From an uncultured Methylophilaceae bacterium (GTDB taxonomy: Bacteria > Pseudomonadota > Gammaproteobacteria > Burkholderiales > Methylophilaceae): a DNA stretch of 64,000 nt. The position numbers and the translations under genes are program-made. The stretch's first letter is position 1; every line of letters begins with the position of its first letter. The notes beneath the pieces were generated by a model. That model did no database searches. It was not told the DNA's origin and worked only from the letters and a program-made list of their open reading frames with translations. Shown here one piece after another: positions 46,676-58,150 of the stretch. The stretch spans positions 153,489-217,488 of the forward strand of contig CAIULB010000030.1 in assembly GCA_903899965.1 (NCBI GenBank), given 5' to 3'.

Positions 46676-47605
46676 TTACTTATCGAGCTGTTTTAATGCG
46701 GCTGAAATCGTTTCGGAAAGCATTGCATCCCCTACTTCTTTATTAAGCTTCTGGGCTGATTCCAGTAGCTTTTTGGCGTCATTGCTTTGATGACTCGCCA
46801 TTTTAACTTTAGCTAAATACAAATCACTTTTCACTTCCCAATACGCGCCACCGTTATCAACAGCAAGCTTCAGTATCTTATTGATCGACTTTTCAGCCTG
46901 ATCAAGCTCACCAGCATCCATATAAATTCGGCCTAGCTCAAGTCCTGCATTGGCTTGCGCATCTAGATCACCGTAATGTGTGTAAGCAAGCGTCGCCTTA
47001 AGTTGATATTCAATTGCTTGATTTTGCTTTTGCTGTTGATTGTAGATGCTAGCAATGCGCTCAAAAGCATCAGCACGCTCATTGTCGTTTAGCGCTAGCT
47101 TCAAACCTGCTTGATAGCTGGTGATTGCCTCATCAAATTTCTTGTTAAGCGCCTGAACTTCACCTACCAAGTTACAAGTGATGCGCTCAAAGCTCTTATT
47201 CTTTTGGGCTTTTGCGATGTCCATAGACTGCTGATAGCTTGCAACTGCCTCATTGAATTGTTGGTTGCCTTTATAAGCATTACCAAGCATGGCAAGCGAC
47301 ATCATATGATCATTGGGTGAATTAGACAGTTGTTCCACAGTTGTTAGCGTCGGGACCGCGTCAGCAAATTGATTAAGTGCCATTTGAGCTCGGGCTTTGC
47401 ATAAAACCACTTCGCGATTTTTCTGGTTCTTCTTTAATAATTGTCCAGCAGAGTCTAAAGCTTTTTCTGGTGTTCCATTTTTTACCAATTGATTACAATC
47501 AGCTATTTTTTTATTAAGCTCAGCGTCATCCGCAAACGTTAGGGTGCTAAACAAGGCTGAAAATAAAAAACTAAGGCATAGAAAACTAATAGATAAAAAA
47601 CGCAT
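46676..47605 (-). CDS. Exported TPR-repeat protein
   Basis: The 309 residues have a signal peptide (about 1-25, ending TLTFA) and then at least six tetratricopeptide-like repeats (about 35-300), for example ALNQFADAVPTLTTVEQLS, GNQQFNEAVASYQQSMDIAK and LNKKFDEAITSYQAGLKLAL. No catalytic domain is seen; a periplasmic scaffold role is likely but unproven. It starts 11 bases after ligA, so it may be the last gene of the smc-zipA-ligA unit. Confidence 0.8.
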   Translation of the reverse strand: MRFLSISFLCLSFLFSALFSTLTFADDAELNKKIADCNQLVKNGTPEKALDSAGQLLKKNQKNREVVLCKARAQMALNQFADAVPTLTTVEQLSNSPNDHMMSLAMLGNAYKGNQQFNEAVASYQQSMDIAKAQKNKSFERITCNLVGEVQALNKKFDEAITSYQAGLKLALNDNERADAFERIASIYNQQQKQNQAIEYQLKATLAYTHYGDLDAQANAGLELGRIYMDAGELDQAEKSINKILKLAVDNGGAYWEVKSDLYLAKVKMASHQSNDAKKLLESAQKLNKEVGDAMLSETISAALKQLDK

Positions 47606-47616
47606 TCACTTTACCC

Positions 47617-49731
<2,115 letters not shown>

Positions 49732-50964
49732 CTACACAAATAAACGAAGTGCAACCGGACTGCCTGGCGGAATGCCTTTAACCGTCATCTGTACTTGTAT
49801 CAATCTTAACTGTTGCCTGATTTTTTCAATTTTAGCGTCGCTTAATTCACGCTGATGGTCGTCTACAAGCGTTGCAGACAATGAATGCGCCATGCTTTTC
49901 GCCATCAACACCATGCTATTAAAGGTTTCCGTGCAGCTTTCTGTCAACGCAATTTCCATTTGGAAGGTCACGCCTTTAAGTGCAACTGATTTCAGCATAT
50001 CAGAGCCGAATGGATTATTTTCCATATTAATTACTTTGAAGGCCGACTGGCCATTCTTAGATTTTGCATAAAAAGCACCATCGTCCTTTAATGCCAACCC
50101 ATTAGCCTCTGCAAGCCCTTTGAATTTTGTACCTGTAAATCGTCCAGCAGCCCCATTAAGGATATGGAAGCCAATCGTTTTATCAACTTCCAAGCAGAAT
50201 GTATCTAAGGCTTGAGCGAAATCTAAAGGCTCCTGCGTGCCTATCCATTCAACTTGCGCACTAAGTTCATAGGCGATTTCAGTCACCATTTCTTGAAATC
50301 GATTTAAAGTATCGGCAGAAACTGCACCCGCCCTATCAGCCAATTGAAGACTGTAAGACGCTTTAGTGAACTCGACTGCTTCCTGCTCAAGGGTTAGCGG
50401 ATGCCAAACTTGTGATGAATCTAATCCGTAAGCATAAATAGGTTTATCTAGATTAACTAATCCAATTAAAAACTGCCTCAAACGTTTGCCATTCGCTGGT
50501 GTCGGCAAAAAGAATAAAGCCGTTAAGTCCACATCCTTATTCACTGATTCTGGCAATCCATTGTTATGAACAGGAGTTTCAACCACAGGCTCAGCATGTA
50601 CTTCAATATCTGCATGAACTTCCTCAACAACAACATCAGGCGCTTCTTCAATCACTACTGATTCGTGTTCAAAATCACCCAAATCAATCTTAAATTCAAC
50701 CTCATCAGGCAGCCTCACATCATCAGTATCATATCGATCCACAACATCCTTGATCTTTGTGGACGGCTCGATTAACACGGCTGTTTCTTCAAATACATCA
50801 TCAGCAAAATCATTCATCAAAAGGTCACTTGGTGAAGCTGAAAACTGCTTTTCAGTCACTTTGCGCATTTTGCGTTCTTGCCACCAATTAAATAGGATGA
50901 CCAAAACGATAAGCCCTAAACCCATCGCCAAAAGTGAAATTGTTAAGTCATTTAGTTTATTCAA
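49732..50964 (-). CDS. zipA: ZipA-type cell division protein
   Basis: Membrane anchor for FtsZ at the septum. The 410 residues have one N-terminal membrane helix (about 8-27), a short basic stretch (WWQERKMRKVTEKQF), a long acidic linker rich in Glu, Val and Pro (about 45-140), and a C-terminal ZipA FtsZ-binding domain (about 270-405, including GRFTGTKFKGLAEANGL and NNPFGSDMLKSVALKGVTFQ). The smc-zipA-ligA order is the standard one and supports the call despite low sequence conservation of ZipA. Confidence 0.85.
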   Translation of the reverse strand: MNKLNDLTISLLAMGLGLIVLVILFNWWQERKMRKVTEKQFSASPSDLLMNDFADDVFEETAVLIEPSTKIKDVVDRYDTDDVRLPDEVEFKIDLGDFEHESVVIEEAPDVVVEEVHADIEVHAEPVVETPVHNNGLPESVNKDVDLTALFFLPTPANGKRLRQFLIGLVNLDKPIYAYGLDSSQVWHPLTLEQEAVEFTKASYSLQLADRAGAVSADTLNRFQEMVTEIAYELSAQVEWIGTQEPLDFAQALDTFCLEVDKTIGFHILNGAAGRFTGTKFKGLAEANGLALKDDGAFYAKSKNGQSAFKVINMENNPFGSDMLKSVALKGVTFQMEIALTESCTETFNSMVLMAKSMAHSLSATLVDDHQRELSDAKIEKIRQQLRLIQVQMTVKGIPPGSPVALRLFV

Positions 50965-51010
50965 TTAATATTCCCATTCACTTCAACTGCAAAGCTCTTA
51001 TATAAATAAC

Positions 51011-54000
51011 TCAGGATGTAAACAACTCATGGTTCATCTGCATAGCGGCTTCCATGTCCACCTCTACCACACGCGAAACACCTGATTCTTGCATGGTAAC
51101 GCCTACCAATTGCTGTGCCATTTCCATGGTAATTTTATTATGACTCACGAACAAAAATTGTGTTCGCTCAGACATTTTTTTGACCATCGCACAGAATCGA
51201 TCTGTATTGCTATCATCTAGTGGCGCATCCACCTCGTCCATTAAGCAGAATGGGGCTGGATTGAGCTTAAATAATGCAAAAACCAAAGCCAATGCTGTTA
51301 GCGCCTTTTCACCACCTGAAAGTAAATGAATGGTACTGTTCTTTTTGCCAGGGGGCTGAGCAAAAACCTGCATGCCTGTATCTAAGATCTCGTACCCTAA
51401 AAGTTCGAGCCTCGCTTGTCCGCCTGCGAATAAGTCTCTAAACAGCTCACTAAAGTGGCGATTAGCCTCATCAAAAGTATGTTGCAATCGCGTACGTGTT
51501 TCTTTATCAATTCGGCGTATAGCATCCTCAAGCGTATTAATCGCTTCCTCAAGATCTGCTGCCTGACTATCTAGGTAGGTTTTACGCTCACGCTCGCTAT
51601 TAAGTTCCTGAATAGCAGCCAAGTTAACAGGGCCTAGACCCTCTACTTCACCGGCAAATCTTTGAACGCGCGCTTCAAAGTCTGAAATTTTTGCGCTAAA
51701 GCTTAACTCGTGCGCCAAAGCAGCCTCTTCAATCCCTACATTGAGCAACTCAGTTTGGCACTGCTCAAAATGAAGGCGAGCTTGCTGCTCTTGTAATCGT
51801 GCCTGCTCTAGTTTATCTCTTAGGGGATGCAAAACCTGTTCATTTTGCATTCTGTTACGTTCGTTAGCTTGCAATTCATTTTCTGCGCCAGCCATTGCAT
51901 CACGGGCTGCCGCAAGTGCTGCTTCACGGACTTGCTTCAAGTTAATGGCAGTTTCAAGATTAGCTTTCAAACCCTCCATCTTCGCAGCGTCCAAAAGGGC
52001 TTCTGCTTCTTTTTTCTTGTTAGCTAAAGCAAGCTTCTCATCAGCAAGGGAGTTTATTTTGCTATTTAATTCATTAATATTATTTGATATTAACTTGTTG
52101 TTAAATATCTTTTCCTGTACCAATTTCTCAGCGTTCTGCAAATCGTTTCGAGACTGATTCAATGCTAATTCTGCACGCTGTCTTGCGCTAAATGTTTGTT
52201 CACGTCTAGTTTGTAACTCAGCAAGTGATCCACTTGTGGATGTAAGCGTGCTTTGCTTTGTTTTTTGCTCATTCTTTAAACTAACCAAGCGCTGTTGGAG
52301 CTGACTTAAGTCAGCCTCAATCGCATTATGTCTATCAATGACGTGTTTGCGTTGCTGTGTGAGTCTCTGTAAATCAATATTCAGGGCATGCTGACTTTGA
52401 GTTAGCTTACTTAATGCTTGTTGTTGCTCCGTATTTTCAAACCTTGTTTGCTGTAAAGCCTGTTCATGTAAAGAGAGCGCATCCAAACCCGCTATGATTT
52501 TCGCTTGAAATTCTGGTTGCTGCTTGTTAAGTAAATCAAGTTCACGTTGGCGCTCTAAAACACCGTGCATCGCTGACTGCGCAGCATAAATAGACAAACT
52601 ATGGCGCGAATAGACATCACCTTTTGCATTGACTAAACATTCGTGAGATTTCAGTTTTTGACGTGCACCTTCTGGATTTTCGCCAGCCTCAAGCAAATAA
52701 ACGCCGTCTAACCAAGCGTCTAGGAGCCCTGCTACCCGATTATCTCTTACCTCAACAACACTTCGCATCGCCGCCCATGACTGCTTGCTTGATGGACTTG
52801 TGCTAGCCTCAACAGCTTCTGCTATGACCAAAGCAGATGGTGGACGTTCATCAGGTGTCAGCTTACCAACAGTTGCGTTAATTAACGCATTTAAGCGCGA
52901 ACCCAATACCGCCTCAATGGCTACTTCCCAGCCCTTTTTAATTTCAACTTGCTGCCAAATACGCGGAGAGCCATTTAAATGATTGTTACTTAACCAGGCA
53001 TCTAACTTGACCTCATGCCCTAATGATTGCTGAATCTTATTCAGCGAAGCAATTTGAGCATCAATTTGCGCCAATGACCGCTCTTGTGCCAACTGCTGTT
53101 CACGCAAGGATTTGAGGGCTTCTACTTGTGACAGCTCTATTGCTTTTAACTTAACTAAATCTAAATTGAGTTTTTCACTTTCAGCCTGGAATGCTGCCAA
53201 CTGATTTTGTTTATCCTTTAACTCTTCCTCATTGGGCAATGAAAGACTAGCTTGCTCTGCCATCAGCCTTTCGAGACGTTGCGATGTTTCAGCGACTGAA
53301 CGATTTAAATGCTCTATGTTGGTCGACTCTAAGCGAATATTTTGCTCAGCTTCACTTAATGTGCGTTGCGCTTCGGCGTGCGCTTTTTGTGATGCTACAT
53401 ATGCACGCTCTGCCTCAGGAAAAGCGGCCTGGAAAAGCGACAAGGCTTCGGTTGATTTCAACACTTGCGCTTCAGCGTCTTTAGCCTCGGCCATCAACTG
53501 CTCCAACTGAGCTTCAATGTCACTTTGGAGATTGTCTGATTTAAGTGTTTGCTCAACAGTTTGTTCAAGCTGAAGATTAAGCCTGTCACGGGCCTCTTGT
53601 GTATGTTTTACCTGCGTTTCTAAATTAGAAACATCAGCGTTGGTTTCATAATATTGTGTCTGAGCAAGCTGGACAGCCTCTGTACTTGCATAATGTTGTT
53701 GGCGCAGACTCTCCAGGAGGCTTTCAGTTTTACGAAGCGAAGCCATTTGACCTTCAAGATCGTTTACCAACTTTTCAACTGCACGCTGGGTCTTGTCCCA
53801 AGCAGTGCTAGCATCGCGCTTTCTTAATAGCCAAAGCTGACCTAGTGTGTGTTTAAGAGTTTTTTGTAATTGGTGATACTGCTCTGTAACGATAGCTTGT
53901 GACTCTAGGCGTGTAATTTGCTTATCCATCTCAATTCGAATGTCTTCAACGCGAGTGAGATTTTCTCGTGTATCTCGTAAGCGAAGCTCAGTTTCACGCC

Positions 54001-54529
54001 TTCGCTCTTTATACTTAGAGATGCCTGCAGCCTCCTCTAAAAATACGCGAAGCTCTTCAGGCTTTGCTTCAACAATTCGTGAAATCGTGTTTTGGCCAAT
54101 AATTGCATACGCCCTACCCCCTAGACCTGTACCTAAAAACAGGTCAGCGACATCTCGGCGTCGTACCGCAGTATTATTAATGAAGTAAGAGGATCCTTTA
54201 TCGCGCTCAATGACGCGTTTAACAGCGATTTCAGCATACTGCGACCATGCACCAGCGGCATGTCCAAGACTGTTATCAAAAACAAGCTCTACACTTGCTC
54301 TTGAGATGGGTTTGCGATTAGCTGAGCCATTAAAAATAACAGCATCCATTGAATCTCCACGTAACTCTTTGGCACTTGATTCTCCTAGTACCCAGCGGAC
54401 AGACTCCATTACGTTAGATTTACCACAACCATTAGGCCCAACAACGCCTACACGTTGACCGTGAAGATGCAAAGTCGTTGGGTCAACAAACGATTTGAAG
54501 CCGGCAAGTTTAAGATGGGTTAAACGCAA
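51011..54529 (-). CDS. smc: Chromosome segregation protein SMC
   Basis: ATPase that organises the chromosome. The 1172 residues show Walker A GPNGCGKSNVMESVRWVLGE (about 32), long coiled coils (about 170-500 and 680-1010) flanking a hinge (about 510-660), the ABC signature LLSGGEKALTALALVFALF (about 1078) and Walker B FCLMDEVDAPLDDSN (about 1103). The start is TTG 54529, giving the family N-terminus MRLTHLKLAGFKSFVDPT; no ribosome-binding site is obvious. It is divergent from queF. Confidence 0.97.
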   Translation of the reverse strand: MRLTHLKLAGFKSFVDPTTLHLHGQRVGVVGPNGCGKSNVMESVRWVLGESSAKELRGDSMDAVIFNGSANRKPISRASVELVFDNSLGHAAGAWSQYAEIAVKRVIERDKGSSYFINNTAVRRRDVADLFLGTGLGGRAYAIIGQNTISRIVEAKPEELRVFLEEAAGISKYKERRRETELRLRDTRENLTRVEDIRIEMDKQITRLESQAIVTEQYHQLQKTLKHTLGQLWLLRKRDASTAWDKTQRAVEKLVNDLEGQMASLRKTESLLESLRQQHYASTEAVQLAQTQYYETNADVSNLETQVKHTQEARDRLNLQLEQTVEQTLKSDNLQSDIEAQLEQLMAEAKDAEAQVLKSTEALSLFQAAFPEAERAYVASQKAHAEAQRTLSEAEQNIRLESTNIEHLNRSVAETSQRLERLMAEQASLSLPNEEELKDKQNQLAAFQAESEKLNLDLVKLKAIELSQVEALKSLREQQLAQERSLAQIDAQIASLNKIQQSLGHEVKLDAWLSNNHLNGSPRIWQQVEIKKGWEVAIEAVLGSRLNALINATVGKLTPDERPPSALVIAEAVEASTSPSSKQSWAAMRSVVEVRDNRVAGLLDAWLDGVYLLEAGENPEGARQKLKSHECLVNAKGDVYSRHSLSIYAAQSAMHGVLERQRELDLLNKQQPEFQAKIIAGLDALSLHEQALQQTRFENTEQQQALSKLTQSQHALNIDLQRLTQQRKHVIDRHNAIEADLSQLQQRLVSLKNEQKTKQSTLTSTSGSLAELQTRREQTFSARQRAELALNQSRNDLQNAEKLVQEKIFNNKLISNNINELNSKINSLADEKLALANKKKEAEALLDAAKMEGLKANLETAINLKQVREAALAAARDAMAGAENELQANERNRMQNEQVLHPLRDKLEQARLQEQQARLHFEQCQTELLNVGIEEAALAHELSFSAKISDFEARVQRFAGEVEGLGPVNLAAIQELNSERERKTYLDSQAADLEEAINTLEDAIRRIDKETRTRLQHTFDEANRHFSELFRDLFAGGQARLELLGYEILDTGMQVFAQPPGKKNSTIHLLSGGEKALTALALVFALFKLNPAPFCLMDEVDAPLDDSNTDRFCAMVKKMSERTQFLFVSHNKITMEMAQQLVGVTMQESGVSRVVEVDMEAAMQMNHELFTS

Positions 54530-54542
54530 AATTAGGATTATT

Positions 54543-54571
54543 TTTAAGTAAGCTTTGTTAATCAGTATAAT
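54543..54571 (+). promoter_or_regulatory. Promoter for queF
   Basis: TTTAAG (54543-54548), 17-base spacer, TATAAT (54566-54571). Predicted start near 54578, giving a 28-base leader before ATG 54606. The same two hexamers and spacing recur before tRNA-Glu and dapC. Confidence 0.6.
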
Positions 54572-54605
54572 AACGTTTTTTCACGCTAAAAGCCCGATTT
54601 CTAAC

Positions 54606-55055
54606 ATGATAAACACGCAATCATTAGGCGGAAAGCCAACTGCACAACCAACTAAAGATTTGGAAACGTTCGAAAATCCAAATCCTAAACGTGATTTCCA
54701 CATCCACATGGAAATTCCAGAGTTCACTTGCTTATGCCCAAAAACAGGTCAGCCTGATTTTGCAGTGCTCTATCTTGATTACATCCCAGATCAACTATGT
54801 GTTGAATTAAAGAGCCTTAAGCTTTACACATGGTCATTCCGCGACGAAGGCTGCTTCCACGAAGCGGTGACTAACCGCATTTTGGATGATTTAGTGGCAG
54901 CAACAAACCCTAAATTCATGCGCCTAACAGCTAAATTCTTCGTTCGTGGTGGCATCTTTACCAATGTAGTTGCAGAACATCGCAAAGCTGGATGGCAACC
55001 TCAACCGCGTGTGGATTTAACGCAATTTGAGACAAACTCAAACGTTCGAGGCTAA
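54606..55055 (+). CDS. queF: NADPH-dependent 7-cyano-7-deazaguanine reductase
   Basis: Reduces preQ0 to preQ1 in queuosine synthesis. The 149 residues are of the short (YkvM-like) unimodular type: catalytic Cys in [20 protein letters not shown] (about 42-48), substrate Glu in [18 protein letters not shown] (about 73), and [14 protein letters not shown] (about 93). ATG 54606 is used; an in-frame ATG at 54555 would start upstream of the predicted transcription start. The gene pairs in function with the nearby tRNA genes only loosely (queuosine is on Asp, Asn, His and Tyr tRNAs). Confidence 0.95.
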   Translation: MINTQSLGGKPTAQPTKDLETFENPNPKRDFHIHMEIPEFTCLCPKTGQPDFAVLYLDYIPDQLCVELKSLKLYTWSFRDEGCFHEAVTNRILDDLVAATNPKFMRLTAKFFVRGGIFTNVVAEHRKAGWQPQPRVDLTQFETNSNVRG

Positions 55056-55090
55056 AAACCAAGAAAGTCAGCGGAAAAAGACGAAATACG

Positions 55091-55119
55091 TTGACAAGCA
55101 AGTCCGGCCTCATTAATAT
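55091..55119 (+). promoter_or_regulatory. Promoter for tRNA-Ala(GGC)
   Basis: TTGACA (55091-55096), 17-base spacer, TAATAT (55114-55119), with the GC-rich discriminator GGCGCC immediately after, as in stringently controlled stable-RNA promoters. Predicted start near 55126, about 33 bases before the mature tRNA. Confidence 0.8.
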
Positions 55120-55158
55120 GGCGCCTCTTTTCGCGGGTCTTGAAGTTTAAGGTTTGTC

Positions 55159-55234
<76 letters not shown>

Positions 55235-55283
55235 AAAAGACCTCGGCAGTAAAAAAAGAAACAGAATTTTTGCTAATTTAGAC

Positions 55284-55312
55284 TTTAAGTTAGTAGTGTT
55301 TTTAAGTATAAT
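55284..55312 (+). promoter_or_regulatory. Promoter for tRNA-Glu(TTC)
   Basis: TTTAAG (55284-55289), 17-base spacer, TATAAT (55307-55312). Predicted start near 55319, six bases before the mature tRNA. A second TTTAAG directly abuts the -10 (55301-55306). Confidence 0.65.
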
Positions 55313-55324
55313 TTTGACCTCTAT

Positions 55325-55400
55325 GTCCCCATCGTCTAGAGGCCTAGGACACCTCCCTTTCACGGAGGCGACCGGGGTTCGAATCCCCGTGGGGACGCCA
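55325..55400 (+). tRNA. tRNA-Glu(TTC)
   Basis: A 76-base tRNA with encoded CCA. Acceptor arms GTCCCCA (55325-55331) and TGGGGAC (55390-55396), anticodon stem CCTCC/GGAGG with loop CTTTCAC (anticodon TTC), T arm CGGGG-TTCGAAT-CCCCG, discriminator G. It reads GAA and GAG glutamate codons. Confidence 0.97.
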
Positions 55401-55406
55401 CACAAG

Positions 55407-55439
55407 AAAAAGCCGCTATCGATTGATAGCGGCTTTTTT
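55407..55439. terminator. Bidirectional terminator between tRNA-Glu and the TauE/SafE gene
   Basis: AGCCGCTATC (55411-55420) pairs perfectly with GATAGCGGCT (55425-55434) around a four-base loop GATT. T6 follows on the plus strand and A4 precedes it, giving a T-run on the minus strand as well. It serves both the tRNA transcript and the convergent permease gene ending at 55452. Confidence 0.9.
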
Positions 55440-55451
55440 GTTACCCAAATA

Positions 55452-56195
55452 CTAAGTTAAAAGTAATTTTGATCCGGCAATCAAAAGCACTAAAGCCAAT
55501 GCCTTTTTAATCGCGCTCGCAGAGTAAAACTTAATCCCTAGCGTCGTACCAATCACCGCGCCAACCATGGTTGCGATAACAAACAATGGCAATTGCGGCG
55601 GAAGATTTTGCACTGAGGTGTAATTGCCAGCCAATCCAAAGATTGAGTTTAACAAGATAAATGTCGCAGCAATGCCAGACGTTTTTCTTGTGCTGCTCCA
55701 ACCTAAAAACAAAATGAGCGGTGAGAGAAATATGCCACCGCCAGTGCCTGTTAAGCCAGCCAAAAAGCCAATAGCTGCGCCAGATGCAACAGCCAATAGG
55801 AATTTAGGTTGATGGACGTTCGAGTCAATACGCTCACTTGTTTTTGTTAATAAGCTAATAGCTGAAACAATCAAAATGACGCCAACAATTGCCTTGTAAA
55901 CATGGTTAGGCGCGTTGATATATCCACCTAAAAAAGCAAAGGGAATGGCGCCAATTGCAATCGGCATTAGCACTTTTAAATCAAAAAAGCCTTTTTTGAT
56001 AAAGCGCCAACTCGTGAAACTAGCGATGCAAATATTGAGCACTAAAGCCGTTGGCTTAATAACTGGGCTTGATAGGCCAAACAAAGTGAGGATGGCGATG
56101 TATACGGATGCACCAGCATGTCCAACTGATGTGTACAAAATGGCACCAAGCATCAAGCAAAGGCTAATCACGAGATCCATGGTTTCGAAGTGCAT
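55452..56195 (-). CDS. TauE/SafE-family (TSUP) membrane permease
   Basis: Predicted transporter of the family proposed to export sulfite and sulfonate-type anions. From ATG 56195 the product has 247 residues with about eight hydrophobic segments; the hallmark SVGHAGASVYIAILTLFGLS lies in the first repeat and AGLTGTGGGIFLSPLILFLG in the second. A longer frame back to 56294 would overlap the upstream dehydrogenase gene by 65 bases and adds a non-membrane N-terminus, so I rejected it; ATG 56180 is another option. It starts 34 bases after the PQQ-type gene on the same strand. Substrate unknown. Confidence 0.85.
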   Translation of the reverse strand: MHFETMDLVISLCLMLGAILYTSVGHAGASVYIAILTLFGLSSPVIKPTALVLNICIASFTSWRFIKKGFFDLKVLMPIAIGAIPFAFLGGYINAPNHVYKAIVGVILIVSAISLLTKTSERIDSNVHQPKFLLAVASGAAIGFLAGLTGTGGGIFLSPLILFLGWSSTRKTSGIAATFILLNSIFGLAGNYTSVQNLPPQLPLFVIATMVGAVIGTTLGIKFYSASAIKKALALVLLIAGSKLLLT

Positions 56196-56229
56196 ATAAA
56201 ACTCACATAAAAGATAATAAGACGCTAGT

Positions 56230-58053
56230 CTAGCGTTTAAGCTTATACACCAACAAGTGGTCGCCTTGCTTATACCCAAAAATCGAACTGCCACCTGCCG
56301 CTACAGCAACGTATTGTTCGCTATCGATTTGGTAGGTGATTGGCGGCGCATTAACACCAAAATCATTACTTCCTTGCCATAGCAGTTTGCCATTGCTTGA
56401 ATCGTAAGCGTTAAAGTGGCCATTGCCCTCTCCTGTAAACAATAAGCCACCAGCTGTTGCTAAAACGCCGCCAACAAGTGGCTGTTCAGTTTTATTTTGC
56501 CAAGTAATTTTGCCTGTTGTTAGGTTAATTGCAGACAACACACCCCAACGTGGCTCGTCCGCTGGCTCTGAAGCCGCATACCGAATAGGTGCTGCACCAT
56601 CTTTGCCTGGCGTTTCATGTAGGGTGTATTTAATTGGCGCATGAATTGCCGCTACAAAGGCATGCTGCGTTGATTCATCAATGGCAGCAGGCGACCAATT
56701 AGAACCGCCTAAAATGCCTGGATAAAGCGTGACACCTTCAAACGTCGCTTTCGAAAATAGATTTTTTTGTGGGACAAAGGCTTCAGACTTCATTAAAAGC
56801 TCGCCTGTTTTGCGGTCATTCACAAAGAACCAACCCAATTTACTTGCTTGACCAACAGCCTCTATCGTTTTGCCATCTTTTTTGTAATTGAACAAAATAG
56901 GCGCACTCGCGATGTCGTAACCCCATACATCATGAGGCACTTGTTGGTAATACCAGCGCAGCTTGCCAGAATCAGCATCTAACGCCACCAAAGAAACAGT
57001 GTAGAGGTTATCTCCAGGACGAGAGACATCGTTCATCTGTGGAGATGGATTGCCTGTGCCGAAGTACAAAAGCCCTAAGTTAGGATCAATCGCTGGCGTG
57101 CTCCAAGCAGAACCACCACCGAAACGAGCTGAATCAGGAAATTTAGGCAAAGCGGCTTTTTCAGCTACAGTATTGCGATTGAGTGAAACGCCATCGGCCG
57201 TTGTTTCTTTAAACGTGCCCTCCCAGCCCTTATCTGGAATGGTATCGAACTGCCAAATACGTTTACCTGTATTCACATCAAACGCCGCCAAAAAGCCTGG
57301 GCGGCCATAACGACCCGTAACACCAATCACAGCACCTAACGGAGCGTCTTCACGTGGGTTGTCGATATGCAACCCATACCCAACACCCGTGATGCCGATA
57401 ATGACTTTACCTTTATAAACCACCGGCGCCATGGCCATTCCAACGCCTGTACCACCTGTTGTTTTGGCGGTTTTGTTTGGGTCATTTTTATTAAGTGAAT
57501 CTTGCCCTTCGGTAACCACATCCGCATCAACTGCGTTGATGTCCCAAAGCTTCTTGCCTGTTTTTGCATCTAACGCAATCAGGCGAGCATCAACTGTGCC
57601 AATAAATACTTTGCCATAACCAACCGCTACGCCCCGATTAGCTGGGCCACAGCACATATTCCAATCAGCACGTCTATCGTGCTTGTAACGCCATAGCTCT
57701 TTACCTGTTTTCCCGTCTAAAGCAACTACATGGTTAAATGGCAGAGAAACATACATCACACCATCAACAACAATCGGCGTTGCTTGGAAAGCTGCTTTAA
57801 CTCCACTTTTATATTGCCAAGCTGTTGTTAAGTTCTGAACATTCTCACGATTAATTTGAGCGTTTTCTGAGAAGCGCTTATTGGCATAATCACGCCCAAA
57901 GCTAGGCCAATCTTGATTTATTCCCTGCTGGTGCGATGAATTAATGATATTGCTTGTGGTGGCATCATGCTTTTGAATGTTGCTACAAGACGCTAGCAGA
58001 CTAGCTCCAAGCACAACTACAAACACCCCAACACTTTTATTTAAATGACGCAT
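56230..58053 (-). CDS. PQQ-dependent alcohol dehydrogenase-like beta-propeller lipoprotein
   Basis: The 607 residues form an eight-bladed quinoprotein propeller with repeated tryptophan-docking motifs (LDGKTGKELWRY, LDAKTGKKLWDI, FDVNTGKRIWQF). A lipobox (LLASC, Cys23) predicts an outer-membrane-type lipoprotein, unusual for methanol dehydrogenases, which are soluble. The vicinal Cys pair over PQQ is present (DWNMCCGPANRG, about 135), as is the Asn in FGTGNPSPQ. Yet HDVWGYD has Gly where MxaF/XoxF have the catalytic Asp, and GITGVGYG has Gly where they have a metal-ligand Glu. Substrate and activity are therefore uncertain. It may be co-transcribed with the TauE/SafE gene. Confidence 0.85.
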   Translation of the reverse strand: MRHLNKSVGVFVVVLGASLLASCSNIQKHDATTSNIINSSHQQGINQDWPSFGRDYANKRFSENAQINRENVQNLTTAWQYKSGVKAAFQATPIVVDGVMYVSLPFNHVVALDGKTGKELWRYKHDRRADWNMCCGPANRGVAVGYGKVFIGTVDARLIALDAKTGKKLWDINAVDADVVTEGQDSLNKNDPNKTAKTTGGTGVGMAMAPVVYKGKVIIGITGVGYGLHIDNPREDAPLGAVIGVTGRYGRPGFLAAFDVNTGKRIWQFDTIPDKGWEGTFKETTADGVSLNRNTVAEKAALPKFPDSARFGGGSAWSTPAIDPNLGLLYFGTGNPSPQMNDVSRPGDNLYTVSLVALDADSGKLRWYYQQVPHDVWGYDIASAPILFNYKKDGKTIEAVGQASKLGWFFVNDRKTGELLMKSEAFVPQKNLFSKATFEGVTLYPGILGGSNWSPAAIDESTQHAFVAAIHAPIKYTLHETPGKDGAAPIRYAASEPADEPRWGVLSAINLTTGKITWQNKTEQPLVGGVLATAGGLLFTGEGNGHFNAYDSSNGKLLWQGSNDFGVNAPPITYQIDSEQYVAVAAGGSSIFGYKQGDHLLVYKLKR

Positions 58054-58138
58054 GATGAAACACCATTAATGATGATTAAAACCATAGTATACAGATTGGT
58101 ATATTGCATGACTACCGTCAAAACCTAATGAAATCCAT

Positions 58139-58144
58139 TAAAAT
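58139..58144 (+). promoter_or_regulatory. Possible -10 box for mnmC
   Basis: TAAAAT at 58139-58144 would place the transcription start at or next to the mnmC ATG (58151). No good -35 hexamer is visible 16-18 bases upstream, so support is weak. Confidence 0.25.
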
Positions 58145-58150
58145 GCTAGC

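Noticed and set aside
54555-54605. N-terminal extension of queF from ATG 54555
   Set aside because: The start precedes the predicted transcription start and the -10 box falls inside it; the family length fits ATG 54606.
55452-56294. Long form of the TauE/SafE gene starting at 56294
   Set aside because: It would overlap the upstream PQQ-type gene by 65 bases and adds about 33 residues not typical of the family; ATG 56195 gives the normal start.
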